Origin: Chloroflexota bacterium
Lineage (GTDB): Bacteria > Chloroflexota > Anaerolineae > Caldilineales > Caldilineaceae
Assembly (NCBI GenBank): GCA_024277175.1
Contig: JAJRVT010000364.1
Span: 1-34,678 of the forward strand
Reading direction: 5' to 3'
DNA: 34,678 bases
Of the stretch, positions 14,995 through 24,180 are shown in pieces. The stretch's first letter is position 1, and the number at the start of each line of letters is the position of its first letter. Made by a program: the position numbers and the translations under genes. Under the pieces are notes generated by a model. That model had not been told where the DNA came from. It saw only the letters and a list, made by a program, of their open reading frames with translations, and did no database searches.

Positions 14995-16227
14995 TTATTT
15001 CCTCAGCGGCACGATCAGATCATAGGGGAAATCCGTCAGATCGATCACCTCTCCCATTTCGGTAACCGCGACCGAATCCTCGATGCGCACGCCAAAGCCC
15101 CGGTCCGGATAATACAGCCCCGGCTCCACGCTGACCACGTGGCCGGGCTGGAGCCGGGCGTCGTTGCCGGCGGCGTGGCTCAGGCGCGGCCCTTCGTGGA
15201 TGTCCAGACCGATGCCATGACCCAGGCCGTGAACATAGCCATCCTGGGTCCCCGGCGTGTTGAGAATGGTGGGGTGGCCCTTGCTTTCGAAATACTCGCA
15301 GGTCATCAGTTGCAGGTCGCGCAGGGAAACGCCTACCTTGAGCGCGGCCATGGCCCGGTCGAAGATCTCCTTGCACTGGTCCCACGCCTCCTGCACCTCG
15401 TCGGGCGCGTAGCCGATGCACCAGGTGCGGGTCATATCGTGGAAGTAGCCGCTGGCCACCTGGGGAAAGATATCAAAGACGATGCTCTGGCCCAGGCGCA
15501 CAGGAGCCTGAGGATCGCCGCTGTTATGGGGCACGCCCGCATCCCGCCCCTGGCTGAAAATATGCTCGTGGTCTTCGTGCATGCCGTGATAGTAGATGCG
15601 ACCGCGGATGAACGCCTTGACATCGCCGATGGTCAACGCTTCGCCGTCCCGCCGCACCAATATGTCGCCCCGGGTCCGGTGCTGTTGCAGGAACTCCCAC
15701 GTCTCCGCCACCACCTGGGACGTCAGCCGACCCGCCTCCTGTAGCTGGGCGATCTCGGCGTCGTCCTTGGTTTCGCGAGCCAGGGAAAAAAGAGAAGCGC
15801 CATATTCGCCCACCACCTCAGTGTCCACCAACCGGTCCTGGAGGTGGTTGAAGAGGGTGTAGGCTGCGCCAGCGTCATATTGACCATAGACGCCCAACCG
15901 CCCCTCCAGCCCTTGGTCGCGGATCACCTGTTGCAGATAGTCAACCTGCGCGGCCAGTTCGTCACCCTCATGCTTGCGTAACAGTTCATAGGGCTTGTAG
16001 ACCTGATCCCGGTTCACCAAATGCAGGCCGGTGCGGGCGGCGTTGTCCCGCTCCATCCCGCCGTGGATGAGGGTGAGCGCCCCCCCCCGTCGCTTGACCA
16101 CCAGCGCGCGCTCCAGGTGTTCGCCGCCGGTCAGGTAGTTGAGCACAGTGTTCCCGCTGGCGTCGCCAATGACGAGCAGCGCGTCCAGACGGCGTTGGGC
16201 CATCAGATGATCGAGATCGGATTTCAT
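14995..16227 (-). CDS. M24 metallopeptidase (Xaa-Pro aminopeptidase-like)
   Basis: A 410-residue member of the M24 'pita-bread' family, related to Xaa-Pro dipeptidase and aminopeptidase P, which remove or split N-terminal residues next to proline using two metal ions. All five metal ligands are visible: Asp252 (VFDIFP), Asp264 (FHDMTRT), His337 (GLGHGIG), Glu368 (SVEPGLY) and Glu383 (RIEDS). The N-terminal 150 residues form the creatinase-type domain. Length and layout are normal. No Shine-Dalgarno is seen before ATG 16227; a copy of the ATAGAACGCG repeat lies just upstream. It may be co-transcribed with the methyltransferase gene 84 bases upstream, unless the repeat ends that transcript. Confidence 0.92.
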   Translation of the reverse strand: MKSDLDHLMAQRRLDALLVIGDASGNTVLNYLTGGEHLERALVVKRRGGALTLIHGGMERDNAARTGLHLVNRDQVYKPYELLRKHEGDELAAQVDYLQQVIRDQGLEGRLGVYGQYDAGAAYTLFNHLQDRLVDTEVVGEYGASLFSLARETKDDAEIAQLQEAGRLTSQVVAETWEFLQQHRTRGDILVRRDGEALTIGDVKAFIRGRIYYHGMHEDHEHIFSQGRDAGVPHNSGDPQAPVRLGQSIVFDIFPQVASGYFHDMTRTWCIGYAPDEVQEAWDQCKEIFDRAMAALKVGVSLRDLQLMTCEYFESKGHPTILNTPGTQDGYVHGLGHGIGLDIHEGPRLSHAAGNDARLQPGHVVSVEPGLYYPDRGFGVRIEDSVAVTEMGEVIDLTDFPYDLIVPLRK

Positions 16228-16251
16228 GGTAAGTTTCGCTTTCGGCTGAGG

Positions 16252-16315
16252 ATAGAACGCGAATTGGGCGGATCAGGCGGATCTTCACGGATTTTTTGTA
16301 AAACCCGCGTTCTAT
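16252..16315. repeat. Short copy (C) of the ATAGAACGCG palindromic element
   Basis: Ends ATAGAACGCG (16252-16261) and CGCGTTCTAT (16306-16315) are exact inverted copies enclosing GGGCGGAT-type sequence and a T-run, 64 bases in all. Termini and inner motifs match the 92-base copies at 23369 and 24181. The methyltransferase stop codon (minus strand, 16312-16314) is the TAG of this element's end. Confidence 0.7.
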
Positions 16316-16923
16316 CGCGGTCGTTGAACCACGATGACGCCGACGGGGCGCTCGCCGTCGGGACCGTCGAAGCGGTGCTCCAGCACGGTCCAGCCCCATT
16401 CCCTCGCCAGGGAAAGCAGTTCGCCCGGGCGCAAGAGATGGTTGGCGTTAGAGGCTGGCCGGCGTTCGTGGCGGTTGATGTTGAACGTTTCCTGAATGAA
16501 AAGGCCGCCCGGTTTGACAGCGTCGCGCAGGGCAGGCCAGAGAGAACGGTCCAGGAAATAGAAGCAGGTCACCAGGTCGGCGCTCTCCGCCGGCGGGCGC
16601 CAGTGATCCAGGTCCACCTGAAGGAATGTGCAGCGTTCGGCCACGCCGGTCTCCGCGGCTGTGGATTGGGCCTTCTTCAGCGCCTCCTCGCTGACGTCCA
16701 CGCCGGTGACGCACCAGCTCCGCCGGGCCAGCCAGAGGGCCGTCCCCCCCAGGCCGCAGGCGACGTCCAATGCCGTAGGCGTCTCGCCGCGCGCATGCAC
16801 AGCCGCCGCCAGCGCATCCACATAGGCCGCATACGGCTCCAGACGCCGGTTAGCCCGTCCACTGATCGGTCCCTGGCCCTGGCGATAGCGTTCGTTCCAC
16901 TGGATGCGATCGTTGTCAGTCAT
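16312..16923 (-). CDS. Class I SAM-dependent methyltransferase
   Basis: A 203-residue Rossmann-fold methyltransferase, closest in look to the TehB/Methyltransf_11-type small-molecule enzymes. The SAM-binding motif I is ALDVACGLGGTALW (residues 51-64), followed by TGVDVSEEAL (motif II with the ribose-binding Asp) and LQVDLDHW. The N-terminal WNERYRQG start is typical of the group. A C-terminal strand pair (VLEHRFDGPDGERPVGVIVVQRP) closes the fold. Substrate unknown. It follows the NYN-LOTUS gene by 40 bases on the same strand, so the two are probably co-transcribed. Its stop is supplied by the palindromic element at 16252-16315, hinting that the original C-terminus may have been slightly different. 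Confidence 0.87.
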   Translation of the reverse strand: MTDNDRIQWNERYRQGQGPISGRANRRLEPYAAYVDALAAAVHARGETPTALDVACGLGGTALWLARRSWCVTGVDVSEEALKKAQSTAAETGVAERCTFLQVDLDHWRPPAESADLVTCFYFLDRSLWPALRDAVKPGGLFIQETFNINRHERRPASNANHLLRPGELLSLAREWGWTVLEHRFDGPDGERPVGVIVVQRPR

Positions 16924-16963
16924 GAGTCATTGATATCATAGGTGGACTGCTGTCCATGAGCTT

Positions 16964-19006
16964 CTACGCCATCATCAACTGTTCTAACGTCTCGGCAACC
17001 TGGATATTGACCGGCGAGTCGTTGCGGTTGAGTCGAATCTGGTTGATCACCCGGCGCAGCAGGCTCGGGTTGACTTCCGCCAACTGGCGTGTCATGTCAA
17101 ACCAGAGGGTGCAAAGCTCCTGGTTGTCGCTGGTCACAGCTCGCACCGCGATCTCGGCCGGCGACGCCGCGCCGCCTCCGCCGGAATGGCCCATGTTCAG
17201 CCCCAGCTCGCGCCAGGCGTTGATCCAATAATAGGAGAGCATGGGGTTGATGAGGCCGCGCATCCGGCTCCAGAGGGGATCATCCTCCTGCACCAGTTTG
17301 AAGAAGGCCAGGTAATAGGGGCGCGAGCCGGCGTAATCGCGATGGATCTGGGACAACTCGCCGGCCTTGACCGATGCGTACGAGGCGACATACCAGCGCA
17401 GTTCTTCCAGATTGGCGCCGGGCTGATTCTCCTCCACGCCTTCCAACTGGAGCTTGCAGGCGCAGAGATAGCTGCGCGCCGAGGCCGCGAAATCCTGGGA
17501 GCGCTGCAACATGGCGGTTTTGGCCAGGGAGCGGGCTTTTTCGGGCGTATGGGGCAGGTTATCCGGCAGTTGCAGCCCCTGGATATCCAGCAGCACCGGG
17601 GCGAAAACGGGATCATCCTGGAAGGGGATGATGGCCTGTCCTGGCAAGCGGTAGCGTCCATTCTCGTTGATGATCAGATCGCGCGCCTCCAGATCATCAA
17701 GCAAATCCTGAATGTAATCCACCTGCTCCCCGTCATTGAGCAGGATCGACGCCAGCTCGCGGGCGTCGATTTCCAGGCCTGCGTTGAGCACGGCATAGAC
17801 GAAGCCCGATTCGGCGCGGCGAACGAACTCGGCCTCACTCTCGATCTCCGGGTTCACCCAGACGGGCACGTGAACGGAAGCCACTTTCCCTTTGTAGTCA
17901 AACGCGTGCTGACGAAAGCCGATCTGCCAGATCTGACGCAGCGTCGTCTTGCTGCGGATCACGCCCTGATCTTCGTAGGTGCGGCAGAGATGCTCCAACA
18001 GTTCATCGGTGGTGCGTTCGCCCGGCTTCTCCGTCAATGCCCGATAAATGTCGCGCAGCACATCGCGCCGGGTGGCGAAATCCACCGAGGTCATCTTCAG
18101 CCGGTTCAATATCTGCTTGTATTGGATGCGCAGGGAGGGATTGGCGTCGCGTGTAGAAACGATGTGCGCCTCTTCGCCGGCGGACGATCTTTCGTCATCC
18201 GCCGGCAAAGAGGCGGACGGTGTTTCATACCGGCCCGTGGACGCCGGCGTCCACGGTTGCAGGTCTACGTCAAAGGAGGAGGAAATGTAGAAGTCCTTAG
18301 GAGCCACATAAAGCTGCATCCCTCTGACAAACAGGTTGACGGCGTCGTCGTTGTTTTCCAGCCAGTTTTTGAACTGGGTGTAGCCGTAATTGGTCTCGTT
18401 GAAGGCGGAATCGAGCATGAGCATGGTCTGCTTGAGTTTCGCCGCCAACACGGGCAGATCGCCCCGGTGTTCATGGACGCGCAGGGCCTTCTCCAGCAGG
18501 CTGCGGGCTGTGGCGTTGTCCATGACCACCTGGGCGTGGATGCCGTTGCTGTCATCCAGAATCGATTCCAGGTAGACGAATTCATCGCAGGCCTTGACCA
18601 GCAGCGGGTGGGTCACATCACGCGGGCCAATGCCCAGGGTGTAACGTCCGTATTCACGCAGCTTGTTGACCAACGGGCCGAAATCGCTGTCGCCGGAGAC
18701 AATGACGAAAATCTTGACATCCGGCCGGTTGATAGCCGTCTCGAATGCATCCAGGGCCATGCGGATATCGGCCCGGTTTTTACCGGCGCGAATGCTGTAC
18801 ACCTGGATCAGGTCGACCGTATTGTTCATCAGGTCTTCCCGATAGCGGACGAAGCGGCTCCAGTCGCCGTAGACCTTTTTGATGACCACCGGTCCCCGGC
18901 TCTGGAGATACTCCATCAGCGGGGTCAGTTCCAGGTCCAAAAATTCCTGTTCAGCCCATAAAGCCACATTTTCAAAATCTACATACAGCGCAATCTGGTC
19001 ACTCAT
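16964..19006 (-). CDS. NYN (LabA-like) RNase domain protein with LOTUS/OST-HTH domain
   Basis: A 680-residue protein. Residues 1-145 form an NYN/PIN-like nuclease domain of the LabA type: IALYVDFENV with Asp10 and Asn13, RADIRMALDA with Asp80, and VSGDSDFGPLV with Asp106/Asp108, the usual metal-binding set. Residues about 160-245 resemble an OST-HTH/LOTUS RNA-binding domain (LLEKAL, LPVLAAKLKQTMLMLDSAF, YGYTQFKNWLE). After a low-complexity linker, residues about 290-460 look like winged helices, and the final 220 are helical and unrecognised. Such proteins are thought to bind and cut RNA; here the long C-terminus is a large addition to the common 250-residue form. AGGGGG precedes ATG 19006 at good spacing. 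The gene is divergent from dnaK and followed by the methyltransferase. Confidence 0.82.
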   Translation of the reverse strand: MSDQIALYVDFENVALWAEQEFLDLELTPLMEYLQSRGPVVIKKVYGDWSRFVRYREDLMNNTVDLIQVYSIRAGKNRADIRMALDAFETAINRPDVKIFVIVSGDSDFGPLVNKLREYGRYTLGIGPRDVTHPLLVKACDEFVYLESILDDSNGIHAQVVMDNATARSLLEKALRVHEHRGDLPVLAAKLKQTMLMLDSAFNETNYGYTQFKNWLENNDDAVNLFVRGMQLYVAPKDFYISSSFDVDLQPWTPASTGRYETPSASLPADDERSSAGEEAHIVSTRDANPSLRIQYKQILNRLKMTSVDFATRRDVLRDIYRALTEKPGERTTDELLEHLCRTYEDQGVIRSKTTLRQIWQIGFRQHAFDYKGKVASVHVPVWVNPEIESEAEFVRRAESGFVYAVLNAGLEIDARELASILLNDGEQVDYIQDLLDDLEARDLIINENGRYRLPGQAIIPFQDDPVFAPVLLDIQGLQLPDNLPHTPEKARSLAKTAMLQRSQDFAASARSYLCACKLQLEGVEENQPGANLEELRWYVASYASVKAGELSQIHRDYAGSRPYYLAFFKLVQEDDPLWSRMRGLINPMLSYYWINAWRELGLNMGHSGGGGAASPAEIAVRAVTSDNQELCTLWFDMTRQLAEVNPSLLRRVINQIRLNRNDSPVNIQVAETLEQLMMA

Positions 19007-19328
19007 CAGAGTCCCCCCTAACTATTTTCCCTATTTTTGTTTTCCGCTTTTGTTTTCCGCCCTTCAGTCTATCACACTCGCCCCAAACAGGCATCACGCT
19101 CTCCACGCCTCACTCTTCACCTTTCACGTCCCACATACCAAAATTCAAACACTTCGCTAATACAAACCAAATGCTGAACAAATAAAGATAGGGTACAATA
19201 AACACAGTGTAGGAAATAAGGTAGGAAATAAACGCCGCCACGATCACGGTCGCGGACGGTGGGCGATAAACGCCAGGATATGGAATTTTAGCGAAAGAAC
19301 AAAAAAGGTCAAGGAGGCAGTGAGTAAA
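19007..19328. other. Divergent control region between NYN gene and dnaK
   Basis: Non-coding. It contains a perfect 13-base tandem duplication TTTTGTTTTCCGC (19035-19060) near the NYN gene and a 12-base tandem duplication GTAGGAAATAAG/A (19209-19232). TACAAT at 19194-19199 is the best -10 candidate for dnaK, but has no good -35. The dnaK ribosome-binding site AAGGAGG is at 19311-19317. No CIRCE element (TTAGCACTC-N9-GAGTGCTAA) is present, so HrcA control is not supported. Confidence 0.5.
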
Positions 19329-21260
19329 ATGGGTAAGATCATTGGAATCGACTTGGGCACCACCAATAGCGTCGTTGCAGTCATGGAAGGTGGCGATCCC
19401 ACAGTCATCGCAAATGCAGAAGGTAACCGCACCACGCCGTCCGTGGTCGCGTGCGATAAAAATGGACAGCGTCTGGTCGGCGTAACGGCCAAACGGCAGG
19501 CGGTTGTCAACCCGGAGAACACCATCTATTCGGTCAAACGGTTGATGGGCCGGCGCTTCGATGACCCGGAGACCCAGCGCGCCATGAAAATGGTCTCGTA
19601 CAAAATCGTCGAAGGGCCGAATCATGACGCTCGCGTCAATGTGCCGATCAAGAACAAGACGTATACGCCCCAGGAAATCAGCGCCATGATCCTGGGCAAG
19701 CTCAAACGGGACGCCGAGTCCTACCTGGGCGAGGAAGTGAAGCAGGCCGTGATCACGGTCCCCGCGTACTTCAACGACAGTCAGCGCCAGGCAACCAAGG
19801 ACGCCGGCCAGATCGCAGGGCTGGAAGTCCTGCGCATCATCAACGAGCCGACGGCCGCGGCCGTGGCCTATGGGCTGGACAAGGTGAGCGATGAGACCAT
19901 TCTGGTCTTCGACCTGGGCGGCGGCACCTTCGACGTCTCCGTGCTGGAGGTCGGTGACGGCGTCATCGAGGTGAAATCCACCAACGGCGACACCCTGCTG
20001 GGTGGCGACGACTGGGATGAACGCATCGTCGAATGGCTGATGAGCGAGTTCAAGAAAGAGCAGGGCATCGACCTGGGCCAGGATCGTCAAGCGGTTCAGC
20101 GCCTGCGCGAGGCTGCGGAGAAAGCCAAGATCGAGCTTTCGTCCACGGCGCAGACCGAAATCAACCTGCCCTTCATCACCGCGGACAGTACGGGGCCGAA
20201 GCACTTGCAGATGACCCTGACCCGCAGCAAGTTCGAACAACTGACCGCGGACCTGGTCGAACGCTGCAAGGCTCCCTTCAAGAACGCGCTCAAGGACGCC
20301 GGCATTTCGGCCAGCGACCTGCATGAGGTCGTGCTGGTCGGCGGCTCCACCCGCATGCCCATGATTCAGGACCTGGTGCGCGAGTTGACCGGTAAGGAGC
20401 CTCACAAGGGCGTGAACCCGGACGAGGTGGTCGCCATCGGCGCGGCCTTGCAGGCCGGCGTGCTGGGCGGTGAGGTCAGCGACCTGCTGCTGCTGGATGT
20501 GACCCCGCTGAGCCTGGGTCTGGAGACGCTGGGCGGCGTGATGACGGTGCTCATCCCCCGCAACACCACCATCCCGACCAAGAAGACGGAAGTCTTCAGC
20601 ACGGCGGCCGATAACCAGACCGCAGTGGACATCCACATTTTGCAGGGTGAGCGGCCCATGGCCAACCAGAACAAGACCCTGGGCAACTTCCGCCTGGATG
20701 GGATTCCGCTGGCGCCGCGCGGCGTGCCGCAGATCGAAGTGACCTTCGACATCGACGCCAACGGCATCCTGAACGTGACCGCTAAGGATAAGGCCACGGG
20801 CAAGGAGCAGAGCGTGCAGATCACGGCTTCGACCAACCTCTCCAGCGACGAGGTGGAGCGGCTGGTCCAGGAGGCCAAACGGCATGAGGCCGAGGACAAG
20901 CGGCAGCGTGACCTGGTCGAGGCCCGCAACAACGCGGACAACCTGATCTACAGCACGGAGAAGGCGCTCAGCGACCTGGGCGACAAGGTGCCCGCCACGG
21001 ACCGCGGCCAGATCGAGCAGGTGATCGAGGACCTGAAACAGGCCAAGGAGACCGAAGACATCGATCGCATCCGCAGCCTGATGGAGACGTTGCAGCAGGC
21101 CAGCCATGCGCTGACCCAGCAGATGTACCAGCAAAGCGAAGCCCAGCCTGGCCCCGACATGGGTGGCCCCGGCCCTGACATGGGCGGCGGTGCGCCGGAG
21201 AGCGACGGCGACGGCGATGGCGAAGAAGACGTAGTGGAAGGCGAATACCGCCAGGTCTGA
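19329..21260 (+). CDS. dnaK: Chaperone DnaK (Hsp70)
   Basis: A 643-residue Hsp70. ATP-driven folding chaperone of the cytoplasm, working with the GrpE and DnaJ homologues encoded just downstream. The ATPase domain shows [12 protein letters not shown] (residues 3-14), [13 protein letters not shown], and [10 protein letters not shown]; the substrate domain follows from about 390, including [14 protein letters not shown]. The C-terminus is Gly/Met-rich and ends in the [10 protein letters not shown] type tail usual for DnaK. ATG 19329 is preferred over a GTG at 19320 because AAGGAGG at 19311-19317 is 11 bases from the former but only two from the latter, and because DnaK proteins normally begin M-x-K-I-I-G-I-D. 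A terminator-like hairpin follows the gene. Confidence 0.97.
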   Translation: MGKIIGIDLGTTNSVVAVMEGGDPTVIANAEGNRTTPSVVACDKNGQRLVGVTAKRQAVVNPENTIYSVKRLMGRRFDDPETQRAMKMVSYKIVEGPNHDARVNVPIKNKTYTPQEISAMILGKLKRDAESYLGEEVKQAVITVPAYFNDSQRQATKDAGQIAGLEVLRIINEPTAAAVAYGLDKVSDETILVFDLGGGTFDVSVLEVGDGVIEVKSTNGDTLLGGDDWDERIVEWLMSEFKKEQGIDLGQDRQAVQRLREAAEKAKIELSSTAQTEINLPFITADSTGPKHLQMTLTRSKFEQLTADLVERCKAPFKNALKDAGISASDLHEVVLVGGSTRMPMIQDLVRELTGKEPHKGVNPDEVVAIGAALQAGVLGGEVSDLLLLDVTPLSLGLETLGGVMTVLIPRNTTIPTKKTEVFSTAADNQTAVDIHILQGERPMANQNKTLGNFRLDGIPLAPRGVPQIEVTFDIDANGILNVTAKDKATGKEQSVQITASTNLSSDEVERLVQEAKRHEAEDKRQRDLVEARNNADNLIYSTEKALSDLGDKVPATDRGQIEQVIEDLKQAKETEDIDRIRSLMETLQQASHALTQQMYQQSEAQPGPDMGGPGPDMGGGAPESDGDGDGEEDVVEGEYRQV

Positions 21261-21333
21261 CGTCAACAAGCGGCTGATTGACAGATACAGGGCCAATCAG
21301 CGGTGTGAGTGAATTGTATCGACGGTGCAAAGG

Positions 21334-21363
21334 CGGGTGGGGCGTATAGCTCCGCCCGTTTTT
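21334..21363 (+). terminator. Rho-independent terminator after dnaK
   Basis: CGGGTGGGG (21334-21342) pairs with CTCCGCCCG (21350-21358) over nine pairs, two of them G-U, with a 7-base loop and an immediate run of five T. It stands between dnaK and grpE, so it may lower read-through into grpE. Confidence 0.6.
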
Positions 21364-21397
21364 GCGAGCGGTTGGAATCATAGAAGGAGAACGACCG

Positions 21398-22195
21398 ATG
21401 GCCAACTATTACGATCCCTATGGCTCGCGGCGGCGTGCGGCGAGCCAGGGAGGACAGCACAAGCCAACGCTGGATGACTATGAACGACTGGCCAACGCCT
21501 ATCGGGAGTTGCAGGGCAAATATCAGGATTTACTGGCCCGCTATCAGCGCCTGCAAGAACAATCTCAGGTCCTGCAAAATCAGGCCGAAGAGCAGACGGC
21601 CAAACTCCGTCAAGCGGAGCAGGCGATCACCATCAAGGACGAAGCCCTCCAGCGTCAGCAGGCGGACATGAAGGCGACAGAGAGCGAACTGATCTGGGCA
21701 AAAGCCGCGCTGCAACAACAGGAGCAGGCGCAGCAGACACGGGAAAGTGAAGAGGAGCAGTCCTGGAAAGAGAAATATCTGCGTCTTCAGGCTGAGATGG
21801 AAAACATGCGCAAACGCTGGGATCAGCGGGCGCAGCAACAGATCAACCAGGCGCGCGACAATATTCTGCTCGACATGCTGCCCCTGGCCGATCACCTGGA
21901 CCTGGCCTTGCAGCACGCCCAGGACATCACCGACCCGGCAGCGAAGAAATTCGTGGACAGCATCGAGGCCACCCGACGAGCGTTTATGGATACGCTCAGA
22001 CGCTACGGCGTGGAACGCATCGACGCCCAGGATCAGCCCTTTGACCCCAACCTGCACGAGGCCATGGGACAGGTCGAAAACAAGGATCTGCCCAGCGATC
22101 ACGTGGTCCACGTAGTGCAGGCGGGGTACAAGGAAGGGGACCGGTTATTGCGGCCGGCGCGGGTCTTGGTGAGCGGCGAGGCGCAGGACGAGTAG
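21398..22195 (+). CDS. grpE: GrpE nucleotide-exchange factor with long coiled-coil N-terminus
   Basis: A 265-residue GrpE homologue, the ADP-release factor of DnaK. The C-terminal half is clearly GrpE: KYLRLQAEMENMRKRW, LLDMLPLADHLDLAL, a helix ending LRRYGVERID, then QPFDPNLHEAMGQVE and VVQAGYKEGDRLLRPARVLVS. The N-terminal 130 residues form a very long Gln/Glu-rich coiled coil (YRELQGKYQDLLARYQRLQEQ region onward), making the protein roughly 70 residues longer than usual. AAGGAG at 21384-21389 sets ATG 21398; the frame is open a little further upstream without a ribosome-binding site. It is preceded by a terminator-like hairpin and followed by dnaJ after 148 bases. Confidence 0.92.
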   Translation: MANYYDPYGSRRRAASQGGQHKPTLDDYERLANAYRELQGKYQDLLARYQRLQEQSQVLQNQAEEQTAKLRQAEQAITIKDEALQRQQADMKATESELIWAKAALQQQEQAQQTRESEEEQSWKEKYLRLQAEMENMRKRWDQRAQQQINQARDNILLDMLPLADHLDLALQHAQDITDPAAKKFVDSIEATRRAFMDTLRRYGVERIDAQDQPFDPNLHEAMGQVENKDLPSDHVVHVVQAGYKEGDRLLRPARVLVSGEAQDE

Positions 22196-22343
22196 CGCAA
22201 TTAGAAGCCAGGGCCAACAACGACCCCTAAACAGGGACGTAGAGGGCCGCCAGAAGAGGCGCAGAGAGCTACAGAGCTTTTTCGAGGGCCGCTGCGGCGC
22301 GTTCCTCTGGACCATTGAAAAGAGACGATAAAGCGAGGAACTT

Positions 22344-23372
22344 ATGGAAATCAGAGACTATTATCAGACGCTGGGCGTTTCTCGCGACGCCAGCGAAAAA
22401 GAAATTAAAAAGGCGTATCGCAAGTTGGCCCAGCAGTATCATCCGGATAAAAATCCCGGCGATAAAGAAGCCGAACGACGTTTCAAAGAGATCAACGAAG
22501 CGTACACGGTGCTGTCTGACCCGGAGAAGCGCAAACAGTATGATCGTTTCGGCGCGCAGTGGGAGCAGTACGCACGGGCCGGTGCGGGCGCGGGGCCGGC
22601 TCCTGGCGGGGCCGGCGGCCGGGGCGGTTTTGGCGGCTTTAGCGGCGCGCAGCAGATGTCGCCCGAAGAGCTGGATGAGCTCCTGCGCCAGATGGGGCTG
22701 GGCGGCTTTGGCAGTCGCCGGAGCGGCCAGCGCAGCGCCGGCGGCAGCGGCTTCTCCAGCTTTTTCGACGCCCTCTTTGGCAGCGGCCGCGGCGGCATGA
22801 GCAGCGGCATGGGCGGACGACAGGATCCCTTTGGCGGCGCGGGGTATTATGAACCGGGCCGCGCCCAGCCACGCCAGGCCCCCAGCCGGGTGGAAGCCAA
22901 GGTCACCGTTTCCCTGGAAGAAGCGTACCATGGAACCAAACGCATGTTGGAACTGAGCGACGGCTCCCGGCTGGAAGTCAACATCCCCCGCGGGGTCAAA
23001 ACCGGTTCCAAGGTGCGGATGCGCGGGGCCAGCGGACAGGGGGACATCATCCTCCACGTGACGGTCAAGCCGGACAGCCGCTTCAAGCGCGAGGGGGATA
23101 ACCTGCGCGTGCGCGTGCCCGTGGACATCTACACCGCAGTCCTGGGTGGTGAGGTGCAGGCTCCGACGCTGGACCGGCCGGTGATGCTGACCATTCCGCC
23201 GGGAACCCAGAGCGGCAAGGTCTTCCGCCTGCGGGGTCTGGGCATGCCCAAGCTCAAGAACCCGGACAAACGGGGCGACCTGCTGGCGGAAGTGCAGGTC
23301 ACCGTCCCCACCAACCTGAGTGAACGGGAGCGCAAACTCTTCGAGGAGTTGCGTAGTTTGCGGCAGGGATAG
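22344..23372 (+). CDS. dnaJ: DnaJ-type co-chaperone without zinc finger (CbpA-like)
   Basis: A 342-residue class B J-protein that delivers clients to DnaK and triggers its ATPase. J domain at residues 4-70 with the His33-Pro34-Asp35 motif; then a Gly/Ala/Phe-rich region (about 72-165) with GGFGGFSG and an [11 protein letters not shown] helix; then two beta-sandwich client domains (from about 180: [36 protein letters not shown]). The four CxxCxGxG zinc repeats of true DnaJ are absent, so it is CbpA/DnaJ2-like, although its position after dnaK-grpE suggests it is the main partner. The stop codon TAG (23370-23372) is part of the terminal ATAGAACGCGG of an adjoining palindromic element. Confidence 0.92.
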   Translation: MEIRDYYQTLGVSRDASEKEIKKAYRKLAQQYHPDKNPGDKEAERRFKEINEAYTVLSDPEKRKQYDRFGAQWEQYARAGAGAGPAPGGAGGRGGFGGFSGAQQMSPEELDELLRQMGLGGFGSRRSGQRSAGGSGFSSFFDALFGSGRGGMSSGMGGRQDPFGGAGYYEPGRAQPRQAPSRVEAKVTVSLEEAYHGTKRMLELSDGSRLEVNIPRGVKTGSKVRMRGASGQGDIILHVTVKPDSRFKREGDNLRVRVPVDIYTAVLGGEVQAPTLDRPVMLTIPPGTQSGKVFRLRGLGMPKLKNPDKRGDLLAEVQVTVPTNLSERERKLFEELRSLRQG

Positions 23373-23460
23373 AACGCGGATGACGCGGATTGGGCGGAAA
23401 CTGCCGGATTTTCAAGAAAATCCGTGATGATCCGCCCAATCCGTTCAATCCGCGTTCTAT
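23369..23460. repeat. 92-bp palindromic element, copy A
   Basis: It begins ATAGAACGCGGAT and ends ATCCGCGTTCTAT in perfect inversion; the arms continue, less exactly, to about 30 bases around a centre containing TTTTCAAGAAAATCC. It is about 90% identical to copy B (24181-24272), in the same orientation. Its left end supplies the dnaJ stop codon and its right end lies two bases from the PIN-toxin stop. Small, coding-free, symmetric: MITE- or REP-like. Confidence 0.85.
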
Positions 23461-23462
23461 TC

Positions 23463-23894
23463 TTATGCCGCAAATGGATTGATCAATTTGATGCCGGCGT
23501 ATAGTTGACCCGCATTCAGATCTTCCGACCAAAGCACTTCACATGACAACTGCATCGCACTTTGAATCACCATCGCATCCCAGAAAGATAATTGATACCG
23601 CTGCTGGATATCGATGGCATTCAGCAGGTCAGCCGGCGAGGGCGTATGCACCCGCCAGGCAGATAGATCGGCGATGAGTCCGGCGGTTTCCTGTGGGTTC
23701 AACGGCGCCTCGACCTTGCGCGTAATCGTCACATAGAATTCCTGCAAGACCTGAATGCTCAGGCAGCCCGTCCCCGACGCCCACAGTACGCTAACAAGTT
23801 CTTTGGCGCATACATGTTTATCGCCAGCGGACCGGTCGTGAGCGTAGACCAGGACATTCGTATCCACAAATTGCCGCGCGTCTCTATCGATCAT
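23463..23894 (-). CDS. PIN-domain toxin of a second toxin-antitoxin pair
   Basis: A 143-residue PIN nuclease with intact acidic sites: Asp11 (FVDTNVLVYAHD), Glu52 (QVLQEFYVTITRK), Asp106 (LSFWDAMVI) and Asp125 (LWSEDLNAGQ). It ends INPF, a frequent finish in this PIN subgroup. Expected role: Mg-dependent RNase held inactive by the ribbon-helix-helix protein upstream. The reading frame overlaps the antitoxin end, by 11 bases with the start chosen here (23894) or 20 with the ATG at 23903; neither has a clear ribosome-binding site, consistent with coupled translation. It is more distant from the PIN protein at 1278 than paralogues from a recent duplication would be. Confidence 0.88.
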   Translation of the reverse strand: MIDRDARQFVDTNVLVYAHDRSAGDKHVCAKELVSVLWASGTGCLSIQVLQEFYVTITRKVEAPLNPQETAGLIADLSAWRVHTPSPADLLNAIDIQQRYQLSFWDAMVIQSAMQLSCEVLWSEDLNAGQLYAGIKLINPFAA

Positions 23895-24126
23895 GAAGTT
23901 CATCTCGAGACCAGCGGACGCGACCATCCGTACCCAAATCCGCGCTTTGGGCCAGCCAGGCCAGGTGATGACGTTTGGCGCTGGCGTATCGCTCCTCCTG
24001 ATCCACAATTTCCACAAGCGCCCGGGTCATCAAACCGGACAACGACGTATCCTGGTCAATAGCCACTTTCTTCGCCTTGCGCAAAACATCCTTGGGAATC
24101 GACAGGGTTACATTTTGTTTTTCCAT
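23884..24126 (-). CDS. Ribbon-helix-helix (CopG-type) antitoxin
   Basis: An 80-residue antitoxin. The N-terminal ribbon-helix-helix reads NVTLSIPKDVLRKAKKVAID, then QDTSLSGLMTRALVEIV; this dimerises to bind its operator. The remaining 40 charged residues would cover the PIN active site. ATG 24124-24126 is chosen because GGAGGTG stands just before it; an in-frame start ten codons upstream falls in the promoter. It is followed by the overlapping toxin gene. A promoter with a palindromic spacer is directly upstream, so autoregulation is likely. The pair as a whole sits between copies A and B of the 92-bp element. Confidence 0.87.
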   Translation of the reverse strand: MEKQNVTLSIPKDVLRKAKKVAIDQDTSLSGLMTRALVEIVDQEERYASAKRHHLAWLAQSADLGTDGRVRWSRDELHDR

Positions 24127-24146
24127 GACACACCTCCACGAAAAAG

Positions 24147-24175
24147 AGTGTACCACGTATTTACGTGCATTTCAA
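24147..24175 (-). promoter_or_regulatory. Promoter and operator of the second toxin-antitoxin pair
   Basis: Minus strand: TTGAAA (24170-24175), 17-base spacer, TACACT (24147-24152). The spacer contains the palindrome CACGTA-TT-TACGTG (24154-24167), a natural site for the ribbon-helix-helix antitoxin. The leader would be about 14 bases and carry the GGAGGTG ribosome-binding site. Confidence 0.7.
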
Positions 24176-24180
24176 TAATG

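Noticed and set aside
19007-19328. CIRCE/HrcA operator before dnaK
   Set aside because: No TTAGCACTC-N9-GAGTGCTAA or near match was found; only short tandem duplications are present.
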